Source of the DNA: Spirogloea muscicola
Taxonomy: Eukaryota; Streptophyta; Zygnematophyceae; Spirogloeales; Spirogloeaceae
Length of the DNA stretch: 30,973 nucleotides
Direction of reading: 5' to 3'
Assembly: GCA_009602725.1 (NCBI GenBank)
Contig: WELB01000412.1
Coordinates: 1-30,973, forward strand
The notes beneath the pieces are model-generated. The model was not told where the DNA came from, searched no databases, and saw only the letters and a list, made by a program, of their open reading frames with translations. Shown here in pieces: positions 19,701 through 26,447 of this stretch. The translations under genes were made by a program, and so were the position numbers. Within the stretch, counting starts at the first letter, position 1. Every line of letters starts with the position of its first letter.

Positions 19701-20399
19701 GACGCCGTGTGGTGCAGGAATCTTTTCGCATTGTGTCGTTGACGCGATCATGCCGTGAGGGGGTCGCCGTTGCGGGCGAGCACGTCGAGAGTTGTGTCTT
19801 CCTGTCGCGGTTGAGGGCAAGTTCTGTTTGAGGCAAAACTGTTGGCAGTACTCTGAGCAGAAGGACAGGTGGTGCCGCCGCCAGTCGATGCCGACGTTGT
19901 GTTGACGTAGCCAGTCGATGCCAAGTACAACAGGTTGATGTCCAAGGGTCGTGACGTTGAGACAAATCTGCTCCGTGTGGGCGTAGTCCGGAATTGTCAT
20001 GCACAGTGGGATGGTCTCTTGGGTGATGTCGCCAGAAGCAATGGGCCGTCCGTCGATGACTTCCAAGGGCAAGCTGATCCCCTTGGTTAGAAGGGGAACG
20101 TGATGCCGGCGTGCAAAGTCGCGGTCGATGAAAGAGTGCGTGGCCCCACTGTCGATGAGAGCGAATGCTTGGATCCTCGTTCCTCCATGTTGGTGCAGGT
20201 TGACGTCGATGACGAGCTGTCGCGAGCGAACGTGCGAAGAGGTGCGGGTAGCGCCCAGGTAGGCCCTCCCTGTCAGTCCTGGGCGCCATCGTTTCCCGTT
20301 TGGAGCTCTTCCACGGGGGTTGTTGCAGACAGTCGTCCTCGGTTGCTCTTGCGGGGACAGTTGATGGCCACGTGATTTGCTTCTCCGCAGTAGAGGCAC
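16752..20399 (-). CDS. pol: Chromovirus Pol polyprotein (PR-RT-RNH-IN-chromodomain)
   Basis: Open for 1215 codons from an ATG at 20399, but that ATG lies inside gag, and the likely entry is by -1 frameshift at 20291, giving about 1179 Pol residues. Residues counted from 20399: protease LIDSGATHSF (D83-S84-G85); RT with CVDYRALN (331-338), FGLTNAPATFQ and catalytic YLDD (430-433); RNase H ETDAS (577-581) and SDHK (647-650); integrase zinc finger H791/H798/C828/C831; integrase core D861, D921 and E957 (35 residues between the last two, as usual); and a C-terminal chromodomain at about 1150-1190 (YEVAAVLNSRF to LVRWRGYGANDDTWEP). All catalytic residues are present and there are no internal stops. 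The chromodomain in this family is known to bind modified histones and guide integration. The stop overlaps the polypurine tract. Confidence 0.95.
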   Translation of the reverse strand: MPLLRRSKSRGHQLSPQEQPRTTVCNNPRGRAPNGKRWRPGLTGRAYLGATRTSSHVRSRQLVIDVNLHQHGGTRIQAFALIDSGATHSFIDRDFARRHHVPLLTKGISLPLEVIDGRPIASGDITQETIPLCMTIPDYAHTEQICLNVTTLGHQPVVLGIDWLRQHNVGIDWRRHHLSFCSEYCQQFCLKQNLPSTATGRHNSRRARPQRRPPHGMIASTTQCEKIPAPHGVKVDSSAPIPKEYHDFLDVFSKRKADSLPPHRAYDHSIPLVPDRQPPWGPIYSLSEVELKTLKAYLEESLAKGWIRPSHSPAGAPILFVKKKDGTLRPCVDYRALNAITIKDRHPLPLISELLDRVRDAKIFTKVDLRNAYQLVRIASGEEWKTAFRTRYGHYEYLVMPFGLTNAPATFQRFMNETLRDYLDDFCVVYLDDILIFSKTMDEHTHHVRQILGKLRNAGLYAKAEKCEFHVEKIEFLGYTITSQGVHMAPSKVEAVLAWPTPQTLRHVQQFLGFANFYRRFVKNYAQVTIPLTVLTQRGTKFQWTPAAQTAFDFLKKTFASAPVLSHFDPARESIVETDASDFAIGCILSQRDDKKVLHPVAYYSRKLNPAEINYTIHDKELLAIVQAFKHWRAYLEGASATIRVFSDHKNLVYFNNLKQLSRRQARWAEYLAGFDFIIEYRRGSSHGKADALSRRPDYESASSSVQPCPVPLRLCATFTFSNPQLHQQIKTAQQQDPQCQLYINRLLHPASPSPDDLASYSLHNGLLLYNNRLFIPNSLPLKLQLLRQHHDSPQAGHYGQSKTHEQLCRHYFWPGMRDFINEYVKTCDTCNRIKTPRHAPHGLLQPLPIPRRPWASISCDFITDLPLSSGYDTILVVVDRLTKMAHFIPCCKKDPAPHIAQLFLHHVFKLHGFPSDIVSDRDRLFTSQFWRHLLKACGIHSSLSTAHHPQSDGQTERVNQVLEQYLRAYCSYQQDDWAQLLPLAEFSYNNSFHVSIKRTPFYANYGYHPATTIAPTRADLVPHAADYLHALAETQTHLKTALQQAQQLQSRYYDQRHLPAPEYAPGDKVWLLRRHITSSRPNSKLDFKRLGPYPILEKVGLRAYRLDLGPRARLHNVFHVCLLEPYASNTFPGRHQAPPPPVRVDGDDEYEVAAVLNSRFHRGRLQYLVRWRGYGANDDTWEPASHLGHAPAAVREFHAAHPTKPKPTASERPS
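20251..20297 (-). promoter_or_regulatory. Programmed -1 ribosomal frameshift signal between gag and pol
   Basis: On the minus strand a slippery heptamer GGGAAAC (20297-20291) is set in the gag frame exactly as G GGA AAC. After a 4-nt spacer (GATG) comes a perfect 9-bp stem, GCGCCCAGG (20286-20278) pairing with CCTGGGCGC (20259-20251), with an 18-nt loop. Pol lies in the -1 frame of gag, so slippage here joins them; gag would otherwise stop 18 nt further on, at 20275-20273. Heptamer type, frame phase, spacing and stem all match the known retroviral arrangement. A loop GAGG could pair with CCTC just downstream to form a small pseudoknot (weak). Confidence 0.88.
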
Positions 20400-21274
20400 A
20401 AGCGCATACTGCGACGACGTTCCTTCTCCTCCGCAGTTAGCGGCTGGAAACGAGGCCTGACTCCATCAATGTCCATCGGCGAAGGACGCGTTGCCGGTGG
20501 TGTCTCTTGGGTCGCTCGCGGCGGGGGCGGACGCGAACCTGAAGGTGGTTGCCGTTCCAGTCGGCGCTCTTGCAGACGGTTGTCCAGGCGAATCGCAAGC
20601 TCCATCAACTCAGCGAGGGAGGTAGGTTTGTCGGCCTTGCACAACTCATCTTTGATCATGTCCTTGAGGCCGTTGTAGAAGTGAAACCGGAGGGCCGAGT
20701 CGTTCCAGTCGAGTGAGGTGCAGATTCGCATGAAGTCCGACGCGTAGGTCGCCGCTGACGTGGTCTGACGCAAGGTGCCCAGTTGTCGTTCCGCAGATGA
20801 CGCCTCATCCGGGTCCCCAAAAACCCTTCGAAGTTCTCCAAGGAAGAGTTGAAGATCCAGCAGTACGGGACTGGGAGGGTGCTGATCCAGCAGCGGCTGC
20901 ACCCATCGGAACGCGGAGCCTCGAAGGTAGGAAGCCGCGTAGATGCATTTGGCGTATTCGGTGGTGAGCACAGATGGCTGAGCTGCCACCGGCATCCTGA
21001 CTTGTGTCACGAAGTCACGAAGGGCTGACTTTTTGCCCTCAAACGGCGCCGGGTCGTTGATGCGCAGGTCTCGAGTGAGGAGAGGCACCGCAGGCGGGAC
21101 AGCTGGAGCGTCGGGGCTGGGTATTGCAGTGAGCCGCTCAAGCAGGTGCGTGATCGTTGCCAGCTTCGTGGTGGTCTCAGTGCGGAAGCCTTGTAGGTCC
21201 ACCACGTTTTCGGCAAGGACTTGCAGCTTGCTCAGGTCGTCAGTGGTCAAGGTGACCTCTCGCGGGGCTGCCAT
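20273..21274 (-). CDS. gag: Chromovirus Gag
   Basis: 333 residues from the first ATG after the LTR (MAAPREV, 21274). The frame is open further up into the LTR but only from non-ATG codons upstream of and across the transcription start region, so that part is not taken as coding. It contains a retrotransposon Gag core (INDPAPFEGKKSALRDFVTQ at about 21060-21000, YLRGSAFRWVQPLLD, and FRICTSLDW-like FMRICTSLDWNDSALRFHFY) and one intact zinc knuckle CLYCGEANHVAINC (about 20398-20357). It forms the capsid and binds the RNA. It overlaps pol by 127 nt in the -1 frame; the frameshift signal lies inside this overlap. Confidence 0.93.
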   Translation of the reverse strand: MAAPREVTLTTDDLSKLQVLAENVVDLQGFRTETTTKLATITHLLERLTAIPSPDAPAVPPAVPLLTRDLRINDPAPFEGKKSALRDFVTQVRMPVAAQPSVLTTEYAKCIYAASYLRGSAFRWVQPLLDQHPPSPVLLDLQLFLGELRRVFGDPDEASSAERQLGTLRQTTSAATYASDFMRICTSLDWNDSALRFHFYNGLKDMIKDELCKADKPTSLAELMELAIRLDNRLQERRLERQPPSGSRPPPPRATQETPPATRPSPMDIDGVRPRFQPLTAEEKERRRSMRLCLYCGEANHVAINCPRKSNRGRLSATTPVEELQTGNDGAQD

Positions 21275-21298
21275 GACTTGCAAGGCACGGCGCTCGCT

Positions 21299-21321
21299 CG
21301 CAAATTGGATCTCCAGCAATA
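21299..21321 (-). promoter_or_regulatory. Possible tRNA primer binding site
   Basis: Just after the 5' LTR the minus strand reads TATTGC and then TGGAGATCCAATTTGC. A TGG start suits a tRNA 3' CCA end, but it is offset 6 nt from the LTR, and the sequence is not that of the usual initiator-Met primer (TGGTATCAGAGC). The tRNA it would pair with was not identified. Confidence 0.4.
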
Positions 21322-21696
21322 TGTAAGGCGGCGGGCGGAGGCCCGGGGCCTTAGGACGCGGAGCTGGACTGCAAGCGAGGATCAAGGGACTGGAAGCACG
21401 ATGCACAAGGCGTCTTGGATTACTGGAGGGGCAAGAGTACAGAGTGCTCGAGAGGTGAGCAGGCAGGATACAGATTGCTGGAGATGGGGGCCCAAGAGGG
21501 GCCCCCCTCCTTATATAGCCTAGCCTCACTAGGGCCTCTGTAAAGATCTAGAAGTTGCAGGAGGACGTTCCCATGCCCGGGGTCCCTCGGGAACCCTCTA
21601 GAGGAGCCCAGATTAGGGTTAGGGCTGACTAGGCTGGATTTAGGCTTAGGGCGCGGGGCGCCGGCTCGAGCTCGGGCTAGGGCGCGATTCATGACA
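21322..21696 (-). repeat. 5' LTR of the intact chromovirus
   Basis: 375 bp, same ends and same length as the 3' LTR, one base different. On the minus strand the TATA box TATATAAG lies at 21517-21510, so transcription would start shortly after and run into gag. Confidence 0.95.
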
Positions 21697-21701
21697 GTAT
21701 A

Positions 21702-21906
21702 GGGCTTTGGACCAAGTACTTTGGGGAGTGCCAGCATAGAAGGATGGCATGGGTCCCCAAAGGTGGCTGCCAGGTCAGCAGCTTGTTGCCGGCCTGGCCG
21801 ACCCACCCCAGTCCCCACCAAGCCATTTCTGCAGCAGTCACGCGCTTTCCACAATGTCTGGGCAGAGGTCTTAAGACACTGGAGGGCAGGCAGCCCTTGC
21901 ACTTAT
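21702..21906. other. Unassigned flank between two insertions
   Basis: 205 bp with no recognised coding or repeat match in the window. It is the target-site sequence shared by the intact chromovirus (left, GTATA) and the solo LTR (right, CTTAT). Confidence 0.4.
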
Positions 21907-22705
21907 TGTAACGTTCCCTCCGTTTGAGAGTGCTAACGGTGCTGGTAACCTTATATGGTTATATCGTTTCTACCGTTTGGAAGTCCCAAACGTTACGGGT
22001 AGCTTTGCTCCACCGTATGAGCAGCGAAGTACGGTCCGAGCCCCCCGGCTTCGTACCGGACGTGCACCCACGTGCACCGCCAGAAGGTGCCGCTTTGAGT
22101 CCCCTTTTGTGCGACGCTACGCGTCCCCTTTGTGCCGCCCAAGGCGCCGCTTCGCGTCTCCCTTGTGCCGCTCTAGGTGCCGCTTCGCGTCTCCTTTGTA
22201 CCGCCCAGGGCGCCGCTTCGCGTCGCCCTTGTGCTTCGTGTCCCCCTTTGTCCGGCCCCGCCCCTCCTGGGGAGGGCCCTGGGGACAATCCTCGTCACAC
22301 CCTCAGAGGAGGGGTGGCAGGAGACACGGTTTAAGTAGTGGGCCTCGGCCGGACCCCTCAGTCCGACCAACGCCGAGAGAGACACAGCCCTGCTGCTGCC
22401 TAGCCAGCCCCGCTGCTGCCCAGCCAGCCCCGCTGCTGCCTGCTGCCGCCGCCGCCGCCACAGCTCTGCTGCTGCCGCCTGCTGCCCAGCCCGTCGCCGT
22501 AGCTCGTTGCTGCGGGCCCCGCTGGCTCTGCAAGTCTATGGGTAGAGTCACCGCCCCAGGGCGGTGCGGTAAGACTTCCGCTGCGCTCTGTGCGCGTAAG
22601 TGCGTTGGCGTTCTCCTGTATGAGGTTTGTCTCCTAAACACCCTAGCTTGAATTCAAACCAGGACATTCTGACCTGACTGTGTGACTATGGACAGGGATG
22701 TAACA
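21907..22705 (+). repeat. Solo LTR with 5-bp target duplication
   Basis: 799 bp, starts TGTAACGTTCCCTCC and ends GATGTAACA, flanked by CTTAT on both sides (21902-21906 and 22706-22710). It carries the CTCGTCACACCCT block, a TTTAAGTAG box, GAGAGAGACACAGCC, the R-U5 hairpin CACCGCC-loop-GGCGGTG (22549-22566), and TTCTCCTGTATGAGGTTTGT. U3 holds a 33-bp tandem repeat (GCCGCTTCGCGTCTCC type, about 3.5 copies, 22112-22240). No internal element sequence lies next to it: the product of LTR-LTR recombination. Confidence 0.9.
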
Positions 22706-23080
22706 CTTATTCACACCTTCGAGCCACTTAGTCCGGTAGCTTCCCAGTCACCGCCTTGCTGCCGCCGCTGTTTTCGACATGGCACGGGCGTCTTCGTAAC
22801 AGAAGAGACTAGCGACGAGAGACTGATGCATGAGTCCAAGAGACTAGCCGCAGGTGCAAGATACGGGCGAAGAAGGACAGATTTAGCGCCAAGAGACTGG
22901 CGCATGAGTAAAGACACTGGCCCACCAAGCCAAGAGACTGACGACATGAGACTGGCGCGATTTAATAAGACTGGCGCGCGGTACCGGCCTGGGGCCTCGG
23001 ACCGTACTTAGCTACACATGCGGTGTAGCCAAGTTACTGATAGTGTTTGGAACTTCCAATAGGTAGCAACATACAGGGTG
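22706..23080 (-). repeat. Degenerate LTR U3, minus orientation
   Basis: Carries repeated GTCCAAGAGACTGGCGC-type units (22800-22960), then GGCCTCGGACCGTACTTAGCTACA and GTGTTTGGAACTTCCAAT, which are the U3 start of the LTR family read in reverse. No TG/CA ends remain. The 200 bp after it (23081-23280) were not recognised. Confidence 0.6.
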
Positions 23081-23280
23081 ATGTGAAGTCAACGGCATCG
23101 TTGGCAGTCCCAGACAGGTGGATGTCCCATTCATCCCCACTTGCATGTTCATAGTCCTCTGAAAGGAGAGCATCACAGGGGCACGGACCCATGGCGGGAA
23201 TAAGCTGGACGATAGAGAGAGGAGACATCGCTTCTAGCCTGATGCCTTTGGTGCAAGCGATGGACATTTTAAAATTTTGG

Positions 23281-23572
23281 CAGGTTCTCCGATATTGTGC
23301 TCAGGCCCTAGCCGAGCCACTTGACAAGGGGCTCAGGCCCTAGCCGAGCCGTTTGACAAGGTACTCACGGGTCAATTCGCCGCCCACGGAGATTGTCCCA
23401 GCAAGGAAAACACTTTCCACTTGAAGATCTTCCTCGTTGTCAATAACGGGGGGAGGCGATTAAACTCGGCCATTCGAAATGGTATAGCTTGAGCTGAGGC
23501 ACATGGAAGACTGTGAAACCCCCATCGTGCCGTTGTATAAAGCTCCACCTCACTCATATCGGCCTATGGCGA
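23281..23572 (-). pseudogene. Inverted gypsy chromodomain relic
   Basis: Minus strand reads the pre-chromodomain tail (CASAQ/VPQLKLYH, matching VSQLEPYH of the relic at 9.9 kb) and a decayed chromodomain ending in a LVKWLG-stop-GPEH stretch. That last part is duplicated in tandem (about 31 bp, 23298-23360). It sits head to head with the plus-strand gag that starts near 23590, so the two belong to different insertions. Confidence 0.6.
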
Positions 23573-23589
23573 TCCACAAGCGGAGCTTT

Positions 23590-24190
23590 GCGCCGGCGAC
23601 GAGATGGACGACCTCCGCATGGGCGAGAGAAGCGCAGACTTCGCCCTATGTGCGGCACTTTAGGCTGCTGCTGTCGAAGCTACGCAGTGAGCCTACGAGG
23701 CGATTGATCAGTGCCAGCGCTACAAGGCTGGACTGCCCACGCGCATGCGAACCTGGGTCGCGGTTTATTCCGCAACGTTGCAAGCTTTCCCGGACTCCTC
23801 TAAGATGGTGGAGCACGCCCGGAAGGTGCTCAGCACGCCGGACATTGCCGGACCGGACGATCGTCCCCTGCTGGAGGCAGGCGGATCCAGAGGCAGAGGC
23901 AGAGGCAGAGCGAGGCGAGAAGCGGTTCAACCCAAGGCAGGGCTCGAACTCTCGTCCTCAAGGCGGCTTCTCCAAGCCGCGAGTGGAAGGTGCTGGTTGC
24001 TTCCGCTGCGGCGAAAAGGGTAATCAGATCAGAAATTGCCCGGCAGCAGGTCCATCTTCCTCGAGGCCACGTCCACAGCGCCCTATGGGTCAGGACAAGG
24101 GCGACTCCAAGGGCGAGCGTGAATGCCTGACCCTTGCCTCCGAGAGCAATCTCATTCAGCCAGATGCATTTGCGCTATTTGATCTTGCTG
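23590..24190 (+). pseudogene. Gag relic of the plus-strand gypsy element
   Basis: Frame-shifted gag. One frame gives YEAIDQCQRYKAGLPTRMRT and VYSATLQAFPDSSKMVEHAR (about 23695-23820). A frame shift near 23930 leads to a zinc-knuckle stretch CFRCGEKGNQIRNC (about 23998-24039), where the zinc-binding His is replaced by Asn. It continues as ALFDLAGIACP (about 24171-24203), which matches LFDHVGHACP of the minus-strand relic. An Arg/Gly/Glu repeat (GGSRGRGRGRARR) precedes the knuckle. Inactive. Confidence 0.7.
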
Positions 24191-24199
24191 GCATAGCTT

Positions 24200-24520
24200 G
24201 CCCGCCATCCAAAGTACCAGTTGTGCGCTCCATCTCAGCTTTGTTGCAAGGTCTGGAAGCCGCAAGGCCTCTCTTTGTGTGGGTTGCCCACGATGACTTG
24301 CAAGTGGCTGCATGTTTCTATCTGAGCTGGCCTGCCCGCCGTTGGCCTGAAGAACTTCTGTTCTTCATTGTGCCTTGCAGGCGCGGCGTAATGCATCAGG
24401 CTCCACTGGGGATGTCGCTGTTGTGCTCGCATAAGGCGGGACACAGGCTCCTTAGGCATAGCATTGATGATGCTCAGACTAGGCCTTACCCGGCAGATAT
24501 CAGGGTTTTTGTCGCTAGCA
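24200..24520. other. Unexplained block between gag and protease
   Basis: About 320 bp that has no counterpart between the same two points of the minus-strand relic (13415 to 13231) beyond its ends. Open on the plus strand in the gag frame (LFVWVAHDDLQVAACFYLSW and ELLFFIVPCRRGVMHQ) and partly open on the minus strand. No family recognised. It could be a small insertion or fast-changing linker. Confidence 0.35.
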
Positions 24521-24895
24521 CTCCAATTCTTGGCAGCAGTGTACGTGTGGTAGACACTATGCTATTTGGCTGGTGGCACCGGTCAAGATCCTCATGGACT
24601 CAGGGGCCTCAGTGTTTTTCGTCAAAGTAAAATTGGTGTGTTCCACTGGCTTGACTTTGCAACCAGATGGTATGCCTAGAGTGACATTGGCTGATGGCCA
24701 CCTCACCGATGTGCTGGGTCTATGCAAGATTTCCATTCGCATACAACAACACAATGCCGAGGTGGCTAGTTACGCCATTGCGTTCACTGCTGCATTTCAT
24801 GTGATGTTAGGTGATGACTGGCTTCGTGCCACATCTGCATACCTTGATTCGAGCGTCATTTTGCACTGCACAACGTAGCGCACGGCGCCTTGTCA
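24521..24895 (+). pseudogene. Protease relic of the plus-strand gypsy element
   Basis: Reads APVKILMDSGASVFFVK (24570-24620; active-site DSGA kept), TLADGHLTDVLGLCKISIRI and FHVMLGDDWLRATSAYLD (24795-24850), matching ILIDTGASVSC, NGRNVKFLGLCKVPLRI and GDDWLCATASVLD of the minus-strand relic. It ends where the LINE-like insert begins. Confidence 0.8.
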
Positions 24896-25368
24896 TCAGC
24901 TCCTGTTAGCGGCAATCGACATCTATGGCTGTCTGGGTCCTCGCTTCCACACTCTGCTTCAAAACATTGCCAATCTAGGCTACACTCGACGTGCAGATGT
25001 GTTTCCGGCTGAGATGGGCTTGCCAGCTGCATATCTGTCGCTCTTGCGACGACGAGTTTCGGCCTGTTTGCAGCGTGCTCAGGCTAGTGCCTTGCACCAG
25101 AAAGCTGGGCGAGCTCTAGTTGGTGGCAAAAGGGCTCCGTTTCTGGCATCTAGTATCCATGCATCGATTAGTGACCTTTATGTTTTGACCCGTAATTTTT
25201 GAGCGGGTCAATCTGCTGTAGGTTATGTAGATCTTCAGATGTGCTTGCCTTTGTACTTGGCCAATTGGCCTATATTTGCTTCTTATACACGGAATTCCTT
25301 GTCCTTCGCAACAAGCTTCCCTGTGGACCGCCGCTGGCGGCAGGGGCTTCTATTCTGCTGTCCGCCAT
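24896..25368 (+). mobile_element. LINE-like 3' end inserted in gypsy pol
   Basis: Plus strand reads AAIDIYGCLGPRFHTLLQ (about 24909-24962), RADVFPAEMGLPAAYLSLL, and RRRVSACLQRAQASALHQKA (about 25050-25110), stopping at 25202, then about 165 bp of AT-richer non-coding tail. It matches the fragment at 15557-16057 in pattern and spacing. The gypsy reading stops before it and resumes after it at MKQLIHKK (25373), so this is an insertion. 5'-truncated, no RT core. Confidence 0.55.
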
Positions 25369-25548
25369 GTAGATGAAGCAGTTGATTCACAAGAAAACTG
25401 TGCGGACGGCAGATCTTGTAATCGTGGCGTTGAGTGACGAGTCTAAGCCCGACTCGTGTGTGAATGCTGCGGATTCACATGGCGGGGTTCTTAATAAGTT
25501 GCTGGCAGAGTTTGCGGATGTGTTTCCCGACTCTCTCCGGACGGCCTA
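25369..25548 (+). pseudogene. Protease-RT linker of the plus-strand gypsy element
   Basis: MKQLIHKKTVRTADLVIVAL and LAEFADVFPDSLR match AVRMKKLLRKQPASATYLGV and LSAEYLDVFPDALP of the minus-strand relic. The reading is cut at 25548 by the solo LTR and resumes at 26448. Confidence 0.75.
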
Positions 25549-26447
25549 TGTAACGTTTCCGCCGTTTGAAGGTGCCAACGGCGCGCGATAAACTTACATG
25601 AGCGTAACGTATCTACCGTTTGGAGTCCCAAACGGTGCGGGTAGCTTGGCTGCACTCCGTGTAGCTAAGTACGGTTCGAGGGTCTCGGGCTCCGTACCCT
25701 GTCGGCACGCCTCGGGCTCACGCCCTGCAGGCCGGCCGGGTGGGTCAGCTCTCCCTCAGGCCGGCGCCCCGCGGGCCGACCGGATTGACCAGCTCTCCAG
25801 TCCTCATGGCTGCATGGCCTCAGTCCCTTGACCCCGTGAGCCAGGCTATTGGCCTGGCGCGCCACCTCCTTGGCGCTAGTCACTGTCCAGCGCGCCAGTC
25901 CCTTGGACTCGCGCGCCGGCCTCTTGGCGCTAGTCCCTTGGACTCGTGCTAAAGGCCACTGGCCCCTGTGTGCCAGCCTGTTGTATTTGTCGTGTCCCCT
26001 TGTCAGGCCCGCCCCTCCAAGGGAGGGCCTTGGGGGCGACCCTCGTCACACCCTCAGGGGAGGGGTGGCAGGAGAACCGCTATAAGTAGTGGGCCTTGGT
26101 CAGACTCCGGGGGAGGCGACCAACGCCCGAGAGAGACACAGCCCTGCGGCTGCCTAGCCAGCCCCGCTGCTGCCTGCTGCTGCCGCCGCCGCCACAGCTC
26201 TGCTGCTGCCGGCTGCTGCCAGCCCGTCGCCGCAGCTCATTGCTGCAGGCCCTGCCGGCTCTCTGTAAGTCTATTGGTAGAGTCACCGCTCTAGGGCGGT
26301 GCCTCAGGGTAAGACTTCCGCTGCGCTCTGTGCGCGTATGTGCGTTGGCGTTCTCCTGTATGAGGGTTGTCTCCAAAACACCCTATACTCGAATCCAAAC
26401 CAGGACATTTTGACTCTAACTGTGTGATTAAGAGCAGAGATGTCACA
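25549..26447 (+). repeat. Solo LTR inside gypsy pol, with 5-bp target duplication
   Basis: 899 bp, starts TGTAACGTTTCCGCC, ends GATGTCACA, flanked by GCCTA at 25544-25548 and 26448-26452. U3 has CCGTTTGGAGTCCCAAACGG and repeats of the CCTTGGACTCGCGCGCC type (about 25850-25955). Core promoter: CCTCGTCACACCCTCAGGGG, then TATAAG at 26081-26086. R-U5 has GAGAGAGACACAGCC, the hairpin CACCGCT-loop-GGCGGTG (26284-26301) and TTCTCCTGTATGAGGGTTGT. Best complete copy of this LTR family in the window, and the reference for the other fragments. Confidence 0.95.

Larger units (their letters stand above)
16361..21701 (-). mobile_element. Intact Ty3/gypsy chromovirus with target duplication
   Basis: Two 375-bp LTRs (16366-16740 and 21322-21696) in the same orientation, differing at one base (A in the left copy, G in the right copy, in GGATCAAGRGACTGG). 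Flanked by the direct repeat GTATA at 16361-16365 and 21697-21701, a 5-bp target duplication. Inside, on the minus strand: gag (333 codons), a frameshift signal, and pol with protease, RT, RNase H, integrase and chromodomain, all open. A polypurine tract precedes the 3' LTR. Everything needed for autonomous movement appears present, and LTR identity points to recent insertion. It lies in unassigned sequence between LTR relics and downstream of PGS1. Confidence 0.95.

Noticed and set aside
20397-20399. ATG at 20399 as the true start of Pol
   Set aside because: It lies within the gag zinc-knuckle codons in another frame, and an in-phase -1 slippery site and hairpin lie downstream.
21275-21529. 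Extension of Gag into the 5' LTR
   Set aside because: The upstream part has no ATG in frame and starts upstream of the TATA box, so it would not be on the transcript.
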